From Oscillatoriales cyanobacterium (lineage in GTDB: Bacteria; Cyanobacteriota; Cyanobacteriia; Cyanobacteriales; Microcoleaceae), in contig RDYN01000058.1 of the NCBI GenBank assembly GCA_004293365.1, positions 1 through 64,000 on the forward strand: 64,000 bases of DNA, read 5' to 3'. The notes under the pieces were generated by a model that was not told the origin of the DNA, ran no database searches, and was given only the letters and a program-made list of their open reading frames with translations. Below are positions 1 through 8,841 of this stretch, piece after piece; position 1 is the first letter of the stretch; each line of letters opens with the position of its first letter. The translations under genes and the position numbers were made by a program.

Positions 1-140
1 GACTTCAGTCCTATTAGGTTCGTAGTAAGGACTTCAGTCCTATTAGGTTCGTAGTAAGGACTTCAGTCCTATTAGGTTCGTAGTAAGGACTTCAGTCCTC
101 TAAGTTGGGATAAAGAAGGACTAAAGTCCTCACTACAAAC
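1..140. repeat. 29-bp tandem repeat array ending in a palindrome
   Basis: A 29-bp unit starting gacttcagtcc and ending gtagtaag is repeated head to tail from base 1 (units at 1, 30, 59 and a diverged one at 88), so the array may continue beyond the window. The last unit runs into a complementary block (ggactaaagtcc at about 117-129, then cactacaaac). The gtagt-gaggactNNagtcc motif is the half-site of a palindrome scattered through the window's intergenic DNA. Confidence 0.85.
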
Positions 141-154
141 CAAAAAACATCTAC

Positions 155-1606
155 TTACTCAACGATTTTTTGCTGTTTGAAAAGTTCCTTAAACTTGCGC
201 TGCTGCTGATTGTGGTCTACGATCGGATCGGGATAATGAAGCAGCCGGCGTTCTATAGGTGAAATATTTCCTGTTAGCAAAAGTTTAGTATCAACTCGGC
301 GCAATTCTGGAACCCAGTGCCGAATATATTCCCCTTCCGGGTCAAATTTTTGAGCTTGACTCGCAGGATTGAATATTCGCAAAGGTTTCGGATCCATTCC
401 GCTCGATGCGCTCCACTGCCAGCCGCCGTTGTTAGCAGAAAGGTCGCCATCAATCAATTTTTGCATGAAATATTTTTCGCCCCACTGCCAGTTAATAATT
501 AAATCTTTGGTGAGGAAACTAGCAACTATCATGCGGCAGCGATTGTGCATCCAACCAATCTGATTTAACTGCCGCATTGCCGCGTCGATAATTGGATAGC
601 CAGTTTTGCCCCTGCACCAAGCTTGAAACAGCTTTTCATCGTTCTCCCACGGAAAGTCTTTGAATACTTGACGGTAGGGCCCATCTGCTAATTCAGGGAA
701 GTTATACATCGCGTGTTGGTAAAATTCCCGCCACGCTATTTCTTGTTGCCAAGTGCGGATGCTTGTTCGCGCTTCTTCGCTGTGGCAAGTGTCCATTACT
801 CTCTGAGTAGCTTGCCAAACAGTGCGGATGCCTATTGCACCAAATTTGAGGGCGGCGCTGAGTTGGGATGTGCCCGTAACTGCGGGGAAATTGCGCTCTT
901 CTTGATATTCGTAAATTGTGCGATCGCAAAATTCTTCTAATTTTTTTTGCGCTGCATCTTCTCCGGGTTCTATTACTAATGGATTTTCCCAAATAAATCC
1001 CAAACTAGAGGCAGTTGGCAGTGTTTCAAGTGCACCTGCTCGGTTGGCGATTGATTGTTCTTCTGCGGTTAATCCGGTCATTAATTCCAGATAAGTTATC
1101 GGCAGCGTCTCTACTGGTTGGGCTTTGGGTTTGCTGTTCCAGTTTTTCCAAAAAGGGCTATAAACTGTGTAGGGTTGTCCTGTACCGCTGCGAATTTCGT
1201 CCGGGGCGTGCAGGATTTGATCCCAAAAATTTTTAACTTTAATTCCTGCTTGTTGGAGGGCGTTTGATACATTTCGATCGCGCTCTTTTGAATAGGGTTC
1301 TACATCCCAGTTCCAAAATACTGCTTTAGCATTAATCGCTGTTGCTAATTTCGGTATTCCGAGAATCGGGTCATCTTGAAGTATCAGCAATTGGCTGCCT
1401 GCTTCGCTGTAACGCGAGGATAGTTTTTGCAAGCAGCCGATCGTGTAGGTGACTCGGGCTGGCGCTACGTCAGATCGATCGAGAATGTTGCGATCGAGAC
1501 AAAAAACTCCAACTACTTTCAGGCTTTGCTGGCGCGCTGTTGCTAGTCCAATGTTGTCAGAAATACGCAAGTCGCGGCGGTGCCAAAATAAAATTAAATC
1601 AGACAT
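155..1606 (-). CDS. phr: Deoxyribodipyrimidine photolyase, class I (FAD-dependent)
   Basis: This protein repairs cyclobutane pyrimidine dimers using blue/near-UV light and a reduced FAD. The 483 residues match the usual class I length. The N-terminal alpha/beta antenna domain (about 3-165) opens with FWHRRDLR. The C-terminal FAD-binding domain (about 275-475) contains WMHNRCRM (352-359), [15 protein letters not shown] (392-406) and LRIFNP, the family signature around the flavin. The antenna may be 8-HDF as in other cyanobacterial photolyases, which is inferred. The gene is alone, with repeats on both sides, and no operon partner is visible. A DASH-type cryptochrome is less likely given the standard NGGWQW region. 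Confidence 0.95.
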   Translation of the reverse strand: MSDLILFWHRRDLRISDNIGLATARQQSLKVVGVFCLDRNILDRSDVAPARVTYTIGCLQKLSSRYSEAGSQLLILQDDPILGIPKLATAINAKAVFWNWDVEPYSKERDRNVSNALQQAGIKVKNFWDQILHAPDEIRSGTGQPYTVYSPFWKNWNSKPKAQPVETLPITYLELMTGLTAEEQSIANRAGALETLPTASSLGFIWENPLVIEPGEDAAQKKLEEFCDRTIYEYQEERNFPAVTGTSQLSAALKFGAIGIRTVWQATQRVMDTCHSEEARTSIRTWQQEIAWREFYQHAMYNFPELADGPYRQVFKDFPWENDEKLFQAWCRGKTGYPIIDAAMRQLNQIGWMHNRCRMIVASFLTKDLIINWQWGEKYFMQKLIDGDLSANNGGWQWSASSGMDPKPLRIFNPASQAQKFDPEGEYIRHWVPELRRVDTKLLLTGNISPIERRLLHYPDPIVDHNQQQRKFKELFKQQKIVE

Positions 1607-1610
1607 TCGA

Positions 1611-1740
1611 TTTTAGATTTTAGATTTTAGATTTTAGATTTTACAGTCCTGGACACGCGCGGGGTCAAAAACCCGGTTTCTAAGTTAAGATTTATCGGTT
1701 TGATGCAGGATTTTTATAAGAAACCGGGTTTTTTTTCCTA
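1611..1740. repeat. ATTTTAG tandem run plus AAACCGGGTTT palindromic repeat
   Basis: A run of ATTTTAG heptamers (1611-1644) is followed by a two-armed element: caaaaacccggtttct on one side and agaaaccgggtttttt about 45 bp later. The arms can fold back on each other. Related elements occur near 2418, 3157, 8619, 25828 and 55378, so this is a dispersed family. Whether it serves as the photolyase or Nudix gene terminator is unknown. Confidence 0.7.
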
Positions 1741-1748
1741 AGTCCTAT

Positions 1749-2297
1749 TTAAGTCAAAAATGGACGCGCTAAGAAAAAGCTAGAAATTGATTTGGCGTCA
1801 ATTGGTTCGCCAGCTAAGATGGCTTTTTCTAATTCTTCTGGAGTGAATAAAACTGTCTCCATGTCTTCATCGTCATCTTGTTCTGGCGGCTTTTCTAGTT
1901 TGACCAAATCTTGTGCTAAAAAAGCATAAATTATTTCATCGGAATAACCGGGTGCGAGCATAAATTTGCCTAATTCCCGCCATTTTCCGGCGCGATATCC
2001 GGTTTCTTCTTCGATTTCGCGTTTGATTGTTTCGGCGGGGCTTTCGTTGATTTCGACTGTACCTGCGGGGAATTCTAAAATCCGCCCTTTGGCGGCGAAG
2101 CGGTATTGTCGCACTAAGACGAGTTTACCTTCGGGGGTGACGGGAACTGCCAGTGCTCCGCCTGGGTGGCGAATACATTCCCAGTCGCCTTCGGAACCGT
2201 TGGGAAGGCGGAGGCTGGCTACGTCGAAGTTGAATTTGCGCCCTTGGTAAAATAGGCGCTGTTTGAGGAGTTGGGGTAGTTCTTGACCGATCGACAT
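1749..2297 (-). CDS. Nudix hydrolase, ADP-ribose pyrophosphatase type
   Basis: It is predicted to hydrolyse nucleoside-diphosphate-linked compounds such as ADP-ribose. A complete Nudix box G-x5-E-x7-REIEEETGY starts at about residue 79 (GTVEINE ... REIEEETGY), with all acidic metal ligands present. The fold begins with the strand giving GALAVPVTPEGKLVLVRQYR, typical of the ADPRase subgroup. I start at the ATG giving MSIGQ (2297). An upstream in-frame GTG at 2327 would add ten residues. The exact substrate cannot be read from sequence. It lies head to tail with folK on the same strand, about 260 bp apart with repeats between, so co-transcription is doubtful. Confidence 0.88.
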   Translation of the reverse strand: MSIGQELPQLLKQRLFYQGRKFNFDVASLRLPNGSEGDWECIRHPGGALAVPVTPEGKLVLVRQYRFAAKGRILEFPAGTVEINESPAETIKREIEEETGYRAGKWRELGKFMLAPGYSDEIIYAFLAQDLVKLEKPPEQDDDEDMETVLFTPEELEKAILAGEPIDAKSISSFFLARPFLT

Positions 2298-2356
2298 AAG
2301 CGAGAAGCGAATAATGTTGGATTGCACCGATTTAAGACATCATAGGCGATCCAATA

Positions 2357-2500
2357 CCATTTTAGATTTTAGATTTTAGATTTTAGATTTTAGATTTTAG
2401 ATTTTAGATTGGCACAGTCTTGGACGCAGAAACCGGGTTTTTTGCCAAAAATACTGGTTGATAGCCTTTAATCTTGGTAAAAAACCCGGTTTCTTGGGTA
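2357..2500. repeat. ATTTTAG array and AAACCGGGTTT palindrome
   Basis: Seven or so tandem ATTTTAG units (2361-2410) sit next to another copy of the dispersed palindrome (gaaaccgggttttttgcc at about 2420 and aaaacccggtttctt at about 2480). Both parts recur elsewhere in the window. Confidence 0.75.
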
Positions 2501-2558
2501 TTTATACGTCCAGAAGTGATTTTTTTGACTGCTATCAGCCCGGAATTTTGCTCAATTT

Positions 2559-3047
2559 CTACACTTTCATTTTTTCGACTCCCGAACAGTCTACATTTTT
2601 CAGGAGTTGCCCGATCGCACTTTTCGTCACAGGATGCACCCAATCCGGCGCTATTTCTGCTAAAGGTACTAATACAAAAGCTCTTTCGGTCATCCGCGGA
2701 TGAGGCACAGTCAGTGTCGGAGTTTCTAGGATTAAATCATCGTACAGCAGCAAATCTAGGTCGAGGGTTCTCGGCCCCCATTTTTCGCGGCGAATCCGAT
2801 TAAATTTTATTTCAACTTCTAATAAAGTTGCTAGCACTTGTTGTGGTTCTAGTGCAACTTCTAGGATGGCACAGGCGTTGATGTAATCGGGTTGCGGCGG
2901 CCCGACGGGGGCGGTTTGATACCAGCTAGAATGAGATTTTACGGCGATTTCTGGGGTGTTGTTGAGAGTTGCGATCGCGCTTTTGAGGGTGGCGAGGGAG
3001 TCGCCTAAGTTGCTACCGAGGGCGATCGCGCATTTTGTTAATTTCAT
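2559..3047 (-). CDS. folK: 2-amino-4-hydroxy-6-hydroxymethyldihydropteridine pyrophosphokinase
   Basis: HPPK transfers pyrophosphate from ATP to 6-hydroxymethyl-7,8-dihydropterin in folate synthesis. The start chosen is the ATG giving MKLTKCAIALGSNLGDS, because GSNLGD is the family's N-terminal signature; a longer reading would add eight unsupported residues. Further family motifs are the residues ending ALGPQ-like GPPQPDYINA, RREKWGPRTLDLDLLLYDD (conserved RxxxxxPRxxDxD metal/ATP site) and VPHPRMTERAFVLVPL. Length (162 aa) is normal. The gene is single: no folP, folB or pabA is adjacent. Confidence 0.95.
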   Translation of the reverse strand: MKLTKCAIALGSNLGDSLATLKSAIATLNNTPEIAVKSHSSWYQTAPVGPPQPDYINACAILEVALEPQQVLATLLEVEIKFNRIRREKWGPRTLDLDLLLYDDLILETPTLTVPHPRMTERAFVLVPLAEIAPDWVHPVTKSAIGQLLKNVDCSGVEKMKV

Positions 3048-3056
3048 TGCAGGAAG

Positions 3057-3225
3057 AAGGAAGTTCGGCAACGGATTTTATAACGGATTTAACGGATTGA
3101 CTTCAGGGGGAAAGCCGACTCTACAAAATATTATCAGTCTTGGAGGCAGGCGCAGTCAGAAACCGGGTTTTTTACGCAAATACTTCGCAGCCCGCAGAAA
3201 GAGCCAAAAACCCGGTTTCTTTAGT
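3057..3225. repeat. aacggattt-type repeat and AAACCGGGTTT palindrome
   Basis: Just upstream of folK lies ggaagttcggcaacggattt with short aacggat reiterations. The same motif is amplified near 41303-41455. It is followed by a copy of the dispersed palindrome (cagaaaccgggtttttta at about 3157 and caaaaacccggtttcttt at about 3208). Confidence 0.7.
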
Positions 3226-3326
3226 CTTAATGCGTCGTCAGTCCTGAGTTTTTTAATCTCAGCTTAATTAGGTGTTAATTTTTATTGATTATCATTGACA
3301 AGTGTCAGCATTTAGTTAAAAAAATA

Positions 3327-3794
3327 ATGAATTTGCACCGGCGCTTATTTTCAAATTTTATTTTAGCAACGGTCTTTTTTGCCGCAAGTATATCAGTATC
3401 TTTGGCAGAAACTAAGGAAAGCTATCTTACCCTAGATTCGGACGGCAGTCAATCTTATGCAAGTTTAGTGCAGCAGGCGGAAGATTTGGTTAAAGAGTCG
3501 ATCGCCCGCCAGTTTCAAGAAAATCCGGGATTGACAGAAGTTACAGTGATAGTTACAGCCGATCGCAGCCGACAGTTTGTTCCGGTTTTGCGATCGAGAG
3601 TATCCCGCAGCCAGTGGCAGAAAAATTCGAGCATCGAACAGTGGACTAGATATTTTGCCGATGCTAAAGTGCTGCTGGGATTCATAGAACCCAATATCTC
3701 GCCGGCAAATTATGGGCCTTCGCAAAGGATTAATGTACCTGCGCCCAGTCGATCGGCATCCCGACAAAACGATCCGGCTTTTCGAGATGATTAA
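3327..3794 (+). CDS. Secreted protein of unknown function
   Basis: No family was recognised. The start at 3327 (MNLHRRLFSN) gives a classical signal peptide: basic n-region, hydrophobic stretch FILATVFFAASISV, and a cleavage-like SLA-ET site at about residue 27, so export to the periplasm or beyond is likely. The mature part (about 128 aa) contains DSDGSQSYASLVQQAEDLVKE, a beta-rich EVTVIVTADRSRQFVPVLRSRVSR core and a Pro/Ser-rich tail. An upstream ATG at 3285 would precede the signal peptide with 14 charged residues and is less plausible. The gene is followed by a palindromic repeat, then phoX on the same strand. Confidence 0.75.
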   Translation: MNLHRRLFSNFILATVFFAASISVSLAETKESYLTLDSDGSQSYASLVQQAEDLVKESIARQFQENPGLTEVTVIVTADRSRQFVPVLRSRVSRSQWQKNSSIEQWTRYFADAKVLLGFIEPNISPANYGPSQRINVPAPSRSASRQNDPAFRDD

Positions 3795-3819
3795 TGTCCT
3801 GTCCGGTCGATTAGCATCA

Positions 3820-3877
3820 GTTCGTAGTGCGGACTTCAGTCCGCAATATGGAGCGGACTTAAGTCCGCACTACGAAC
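3820..3877. repeat. Palindromic repeat (gttcgtagtgcggactt...)
   Basis: Near-perfect inverted repeat: gttcgtagtgcggacttcag on the left and taagtccgcactacgaac on the right, about 18 bp of pairing around a short spacer. It belongs to the same family as the elements near 12284, 14091, 40873, 48661 and 57914. Confidence 0.85.
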
Positions 3878-3882
3878 AGCTA

Positions 3883-3950
3883 TTTAACCTATGGTTAACT
3901 AAAAGATTTCCAGAGTTTAATTAACCAAAAGTTTAACTATCCTTAATTTA
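3883..3950 (+). promoter_or_regulatory. Candidate Pho boxes upstream of phoX
   Basis: Two pairs of 8-bp motifs resembling the cyanobacterial PhoB/SphR repeat (YTTAACCT-like) with 3-bp spacers are visible: TTTAACCT-atg-GTTAACTA at 3883-3901 and TTTAACTA-tcc-TTAATTTA at 3932-3950. They lie 60-130 bp before an alkaline-phosphatase-type gene, where phosphate control is expected. The region is AT-rich, so chance matches are possible. Confidence 0.45.
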
Positions 3951-4010
3951 ACAGTAGTAAATTTCTATTGAGACTCGTAAGACTAGGGATGTTGGGTTGA
4001 AAAGGAATTT

Positions 4011-6359
4011 ATGTCTAAAATAACTCGCCGACAACTGCTCATTTTCTTCGGTAGCAGTGCAGCTACCACCGTGCTTGCTCCTAAGCTAACTCAAACATTG
4101 TTCGGCATCAATTCCAGCGCTGCCGAAGCTGTAGTTCCGACATCTTTCACTCCTCTAAGACTTCCCCACCCGCTGCCAATTTATCGAGAACTGTCGAGTT
4201 TCATGCCGACGGCTTTGAACGGACAGGGGACTGTGATGAGTGCGTCGGGGGATACTAAATTAACCAGCTACAGCGTGGTTGACGATGTGGTTGTGCCGCC
4301 GGAATACGAACGTTACGTGATTCTCCGCTGGGGCGATCGCGTTTTTCCCGATCCGGCAGACTATTTCGGCTACAACAACGACTACACGGGCTTTGTCGGG
4401 CTGCGCGGCAGCAATGACGACGGCTATCTGTGGGTTAACCACGAGTACGTATCCTTCCCGATGTCGAAAATCGCGCCCGAAGCCCCGGCGGATGTGGCAT
4501 CTTTTCCAGCGAGCGATCGCGCCGTCCTCGGTATAGACTTATCCGTAAAAAATCAGGCTACCCTCGGCGAATTCCTGTACAACCTCGGCGGATCGATCGT
4601 CCGCATCACCAAACAAGCTGACGGACGCTTTGCAGCCATTCCCCGCGACTCCCTCAACCGACGCATCCACGGACTTTCCGGCCTCGGAATCAACAGTCAG
4701 CGCAGCGATAAATACAAAGCAGTCACCGGATGGGGAACCAGACAAGGCGACAACAACTATCTCACAGGCACGGGCCCCGCAGCCACCCAAGTCTTCGCAA
4801 CAGTCAACAGCGACGGACTCGGCAACCGCATCATCGGCACAGCATACAACTGTTCCGGCGGCACCACCCCTTGGGGAACAATCCTCTCCGCCGAAGAAAA
4901 CTTCCAAGGTAGCGAACTATTTTTCGTGGGAGTTCAGGAAAACATCAAACCCAACGGCGGCCAAACCGGCTACGCCAAGGGCACTACGGGCGAAGAATTC
5001 GGCTTAGTCGGCGAAAAATACGGCTGGATGGTAGAAGTCGATCCCCAAGATCCGAGTTTCCGCCCCCGCAAACACACCGCTTTAGGCCGTTTCCGCCACG
5101 AAAACGTCGCCATGCGGGCCGAAGCAGGCCGCAAGTTAGTAGTGTACATGGGGGACGATCGGCGCGGCGGACACACCTGGAAATTTGTCAGCAACGGTAC
5201 TGTCACAAACCCCGCAGATAAAAGCAACAGCCGCTTGTTTGAAGACGGCGTTTTGTACGTCGCCCAATACAACCGCAACGGTGCGGGAAGATGGCTGCCG
5301 CTGACAATCAATACCCAGACAAATCCGGTGCGTCCAACCAAAATGGGCGAGGCCGAATTGGCAACTTTTGGCAAAGCTCAAAGAGATGCAAATACTCGCT
5401 TGCCAAAACGCGCCGGAATTGCCGATCAAACCGAAGATGGCGGTTCTTTTGTAGCAGATACAACTAATGAAGCAACAGCACTTCCCGGCTACAGGAATAA
5501 AACTCTTGCTAATTTCTACAGCAGCCAAGGTGCGGTTTTAGTTGATGCTTTTTTAGCTGCTAATTTGATTGGCGGGACTCCGACGGCGCGGCCGGAAGAT
5601 TTGGAAGTTAATCCTACTACTAAGGAAGTTTTCATTGCTTATACTGACGGCGCACCGGGAAGCGATGGCTATCCAGATTCTCGCATTTTTAATGTTGCGA
5701 AATACGGTAGCGCAGTCAACAGCAATCAGCAGTCGGGAGGACTTTACAAAATAATTGAAGACAGTCCCGACGGTGCTGGTTTGACTTTCCGCTGGCAGCG
5801 TTTGGCCCAAGGCGGAGAAGCCGGCACAGTAGCTGGGGCGGGATTTGCTAATGTGGACAATTTGGCTTTTGACCCTCAAGGCAATATTTGGGGTGTGACT
5901 GATATGTCTACTTCTGGGCACAACGGTTTTGATGTGGGTGCTGTTGGTAAGCCAAGTGCGATCGACCACACGAAAACTGGAAACGTGTCTGATTTTACTG
6001 GTGTTTTCGGCAACAATTGGCTGTTTTACATTCCAACGAACGGGCCGAATGCGGGAACTGTAATTCCGTTTGCTCAGGGGCCGAATCGGTGCGAGATGAC
6101 GGGGCCGACTTTTGTCGGAGATACGCTGCTGCTTTCGGTGCAGCATCCGGGGGAAGATTGTCCGATCGATGACGGTACTGTGTTGCGCCGCCAAATTGAG
6201 ATGTTGGATTTAAACGGTGCTGTTTTTAATCAAACTCGCACTGTTTCGCGGGGGAGTTTGTGGCCGAGCAATATTGAGAACGATCGCAGGCGATCGCCGA
6301 TGCCGTCGGTGATTGGAATTCGCCGCCTGCGAACAAGTCCCACTGGCCAGTTTGTTTAG
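4011..6359 (+). CDS. phoX: PhoX-type alkaline phosphatase (DUF839), TAT-exported
   Basis: PhoX enzymes are periplasmic or secreted Ca/Fe-dependent phosphomonoesterases that release phosphate from organic esters. The 782-residue protein begins with a twin-arginine signal, SKITRRQLLIFFGSSAA, and a hydrophobic stretch up to about residue 35. The body contains long DUF839 signatures such as GYLWVNHEYV, GWMVEVDP, GRFRHENVAMR, YMGDDRRGGHTWKF, and near the end GPNRCEMTGPTFVGDTLLLSVQHPGE. The length fits the large cyanobacterial PhoX group. Two Pho-box-like motifs lie upstream, suggesting induction by phosphate starvation (inference). A second role as a choice-of-anchor or phytase-like protein is unlikely given the clear TAT and DUF839 features. 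Confidence 0.88.
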   Translation: MSKITRRQLLIFFGSSAATTVLAPKLTQTLFGINSSAAEAVVPTSFTPLRLPHPLPIYRELSSFMPTALNGQGTVMSASGDTKLTSYSVVDDVVVPPEYERYVILRWGDRVFPDPADYFGYNNDYTGFVGLRGSNDDGYLWVNHEYVSFPMSKIAPEAPADVASFPASDRAVLGIDLSVKNQATLGEFLYNLGGSIVRITKQADGRFAAIPRDSLNRRIHGLSGLGINSQRSDKYKAVTGWGTRQGDNNYLTGTGPAATQVFATVNSDGLGNRIIGTAYNCSGGTTPWGTILSAEENFQGSELFFVGVQENIKPNGGQTGYAKGTTGEEFGLVGEKYGWMVEVDPQDPSFRPRKHTALGRFRHENVAMRAEAGRKLVVYMGDDRRGGHTWKFVSNGTVTNPADKSNSRLFEDGVLYVAQYNRNGAGRWLPLTINTQTNPVRPTKMGEAELATFGKAQRDANTRLPKRAGIADQTEDGGSFVADTTNEATALPGYRNKTLANFYSSQGAVLVDAFLAANLIGGTPTARPEDLEVNPTTKEVFIAYTDGAPGSDGYPDSRIFNVAKYGSAVNSNQQSGGLYKIIEDSPDGAGLTFRWQRLAQGGEAGTVAGAGFANVDNLAFDPQGNIWGVTDMSTSGHNGFDVGAVGKPSAIDHTKTGNVSDFTGVFGNNWLFYIPTNGPNAGTVIPFAQGPNRCEMTGPTFVGDTLLLSVQHPGEDCPIDDGTVLRRQIEMLDLNGAVFNQTRTVSRGSLWPSNIENDRRRSPMPSVIGIRRLRTSPTGQFV

Positions 6360-6395
6360 GGCGATCGGCTGCTTATTGTAGGCGAGCATCTGTAG

Positions 6396-6416
6396 GGACA
6401 CGGCATTGCCGTGTCC
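6396..6416 (+). terminator. Palindrome after phoX
   Basis: Perfect inverted repeat ggacacggca / tgccgtgtcc with a one-base centre, 37 bp after the phoX stop and followed by a T-containing stretch. It could act as a terminator, but a related cacggcactgccgt motif occurs at about 32233-32265, so it may just be another dispersed repeat. Confidence 0.4.
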
Positions 6417-6447
6417 TTACTTTTCCTGAAATCCAGGAGAGCCAAGT

Positions 6448-7095
6448 ATGATGAGGATATCAGCCTTCGCCCGGATTTGTGTGATGACTCTGAAGCGATC
6501 GAGACTTTTACAATCCATTCGGTCAAAATCGATATCGATTCCGCAAGCAAAATCTGCCGAACCCAATCCAACGTCGCGACGCATTCTTGCCGATCGATCT
6601 CAACGGGCTCCCAACATCGATCGCGGAGTTCCGATTTATTATGAAGATCGAAAACTTCACTGTGCGGACTGCGGGAAACAATAAATTTGGACTGCCGAAC
6701 AGCAGAAGTGGTTGTACGAGGTGGAGAAAGAATTTACCAGTTTAAAAGCATTCAAATGTCGGAATTGTCTTCAGAAATATCGCGAAGTTAACAGCGAAAA
6801 AGCTCGCCCACCGCCCCGACGAATCCCCGCTGACATGAGCGAACAAGCTCGCAATAACTCCTAGGATCCGCCCACTTATTATAAAGATCTAAAATTTTCG
6901 TGTGCGGACTGTGGCAAGCCACAAATTTGGACGGCAGAACAGCAAAAGTGGTGGTATGAAGTGGCGAAGCGATCGATGTACGCCCATGCCGTTCGCTGTC
7001 GCGATTGTCGTCAGAAACGCCGTGCCGAAAAAGAAGAGCAACGCCGCCGATGTGAAGCAGGACGGAAACGGAAAGAAGAGTTAGGCGATCGTTAG
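6448..7095 (+). pseudogene. Tandem zinc-ribbon protein gene with two in-frame stops
   Basis: One frame from about 6613 to 7095 encodes two similar zinc-ribbon modules of the 'probable zinc-ribbon' type. The first reads YYEDRKLHCADCGKQ, then stop TAA (6682-6684), then IWTAEQQKWLYEVEK ... CRNCLQKYRE. After a second in-frame stop TAG (6862-6864) the second module reads YYKDLKFSCADCGKPQIWTAEQQKWWYEV ending CRDCRQKRRAEK. Comparison of the modules shows the first stop replaces a Gln codon (CAA in CGKPQIW). No frameshift is needed. The boundary upstream of 6613 is unclear, as the residues from 6448 do not look like this family. It is probably a recently killed gene; the second module could still be translated from an internal start. 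Confidence 0.7.
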
Positions 7096-7193
7096 ACCTA
7101 TTACAGTATTGGTAACGAATCGCCCCGCAACAAAAAACACACATATGAAGGATATAATGTTACAAAAAAATTAACTCACAGGAGCCTTTACTA

Positions 7194-8513
7194 ATGACCC
7201 ACTTCGGCATCCTCTGTCCGGCATCCACGGGCCACCTCAACACCATGACAACTTTGGGCAGCGAACTCCTACACCGAGGTCATCGAGTCACGGTATTTAA
7301 CTTCCTTGATGCCAAAGCAAAAACTCTAGCCAGCGGCTTAGAATTTCAGGCATTAGCTGAAGATGAATTTCCCCTCGGTGCCAGTACAAAAATCTTAACC
7401 GAAATGGGGAAACTCAGCGGACTGAATGCGTTGCAATATAATCTTAAAAATGTTCCAAAAACTTCGGCTGTTATGCTCAGAGAGGCTCCACCCACTATTA
7501 AAAAGGCAGGTGTAGAAGCTTTGCTTGTAGACCAATATTCACTGGAAGGAGGAACGGTTGCGGATATTCTTAACATTCCTTTTGTAACTATATGTAGTGG
7601 GTTGATGCTGAATCGAGAACCCAACATTCCTCCAATTTTCACTACTTGGCAATACAATCCTACTTGGAAAGGGCGCTGGCGCAATCGACTCGGCTTTCGG
7701 TTAGTAGAAGTGCTTGCAAAACCGATTCGCAAGACGATCGCCCAGTCTCGCAAAGAGTGGAAATTACCTCTCTACAATCACCCGAACGATTATTACTCTA
7801 AACTGGCTCAAATCAGCCAGCAACCGCCTGAATTTAATTTTCCCCGGCAAAGTTTACCCCCACATTTCCATTTCGTCGGCCATTTACACAATCCTGCGCT
7901 GCGCCAACCAGTTTCTTTCCCTTTTGAACAATTAACTGGCAAACCATTGATTTATGCCTCGATGGGAACTATTCAAAATCGCTTGCTAAATGTTTTTCAA
8001 ACCATCGCGTCTGCTTGTGAAGGATTAGACGCTCAATTGGTCATCGATCTCGGTGGTGGTGCTACTCCCGAATCCTTGCCGCAATTGGCGGGAAATGCGA
8101 TTGTTGTTGGCTATGCACCGCAATTAGAACTGCTACAAAAAGCAACTCTTACGATTACTCACGCTGGGATGAATACAACTCTGGAATCTTTGAGAAATGG
8201 AGTGCCGATGGTGGCAATTCCTGTGGCGAACGACCAGCCTGGAATTGCTGCGCGGATTGCTTATACTGGTGTTGGTGAAGTGGTTTCTCTGAAGGAGTTG
8301 AGTGTTGCTAAATTGCGATCGGCAATTGAGACAGTGCTGACGCAAAAGTCGTACAAACAAAGGGCGGTGGAGATGCAAGGGGCGATCCTCTTCGAGGGCA
8401 ACGCTTACGCGCGATCGGGCGGAGTTAAGCACGCTGCTGATATTATCGAACAGGTTGTCTTGACTGGAAAACCTGTCTTGGCTTCTCAAATCTCCAATCA
8501 ATCTCAAATCTAA
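7194..8513 (+). CDS. GT1-family glycosyltransferase (MGT/UGT type)
   Basis: It is predicted to transfer a sugar from a nucleotide donor to a small hydrophobic acceptor; zeaxanthin glucosyltransferase and macrolide glycosyltransferases are relatives. GT-B fold: N-terminal acceptor domain opening with FGILCPASTGHLNTM, and C-terminal donor domain with PLIYASMGTIQN, VVGYAPQLELLQKATLTITHAG and GMNTTLESLRNGVPMVAIP, the UGT donor-binding signature (HAGMNT..E). The 439-residue length is usual. The ATG is preceded by caggagcc. It stands alone between a decayed gene and a repeat-rich spacer. Acceptor identity (carotenoid, sterol or other) cannot be told from sequence. Confidence 0.88.
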   Translation: MTHFGILCPASTGHLNTMTTLGSELLHRGHRVTVFNFLDAKAKTLASGLEFQALAEDEFPLGASTKILTEMGKLSGLNALQYNLKNVPKTSAVMLREAPPTIKKAGVEALLVDQYSLEGGTVADILNIPFVTICSGLMLNREPNIPPIFTTWQYNPTWKGRWRNRLGFRLVEVLAKPIRKTIAQSRKEWKLPLYNHPNDYYSKLAQISQQPPEFNFPRQSLPPHFHFVGHLHNPALRQPVSFPFEQLTGKPLIYASMGTIQNRLLNVFQTIASACEGLDAQLVIDLGGGATPESLPQLAGNAIVVGYAPQLELLQKATLTITHAGMNTTLESLRNGVPMVAIPVANDQPGIAARIAYTGVGEVVSLKELSVAKLRSAIETVLTQKSYKQRAVEMQGAILFEGNAYARSGGVKHAADIIEQVVLTGKPVLASQISNQSQI

Positions 8514-8841
8514 AATATCAAATCTCAAATGATCGCAAGCCGCCATTGCCGCGTTAAAACGGGGGATTGTCAGCTTGTAGTTTGGCACAATACCCAGCCT
8601 AGGATTTACGCATGGGTGGTCAGAAACCGGGTTTGTTCGAGATACTTCGTTACAGGCGACAAAACCCACAAAAACCCGGTTTCTTGAGTTGTGCGCGCGC
8701 TCTGAATCCTAAGTATTTTTACTGATAAGTATGACTATTATGACGGGAAGTAATGACAAATAAGACCTTAAGTTTTACGTCAAAACTTGGGAGCAAGGCT
8801 AAGGTAGAGCTAATAGGACAAATTAGCTCGTATCAAAAAAA
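8514..8841. other. Gene-free spacer with an AAACCGGGTTT palindrome
   Basis: No gene seen. At 8619-8684 there is a copy of the dispersed palindrome (cagaaaccgggtttgttc ... caaaaacccggtttcttg). The last 90 bases before the next gene are AT-rich and presumably hold its promoter, but no clear ribosome-binding site precedes the ATG at 8842. Confidence 0.6.

Noticed and set aside
4539-4907. Long minus-strand frame inside phoX
   Set aside because: Antisense shadow of a strongly conserved coding gene, with biased Gly/Val/Ser composition.
6356-6644. Overlapping frames on both strands between phoX and the zinc-ribbon remnant
   Set aside because: No family features; composition is driven by HIP1-like sequence and the strands contradict each other.
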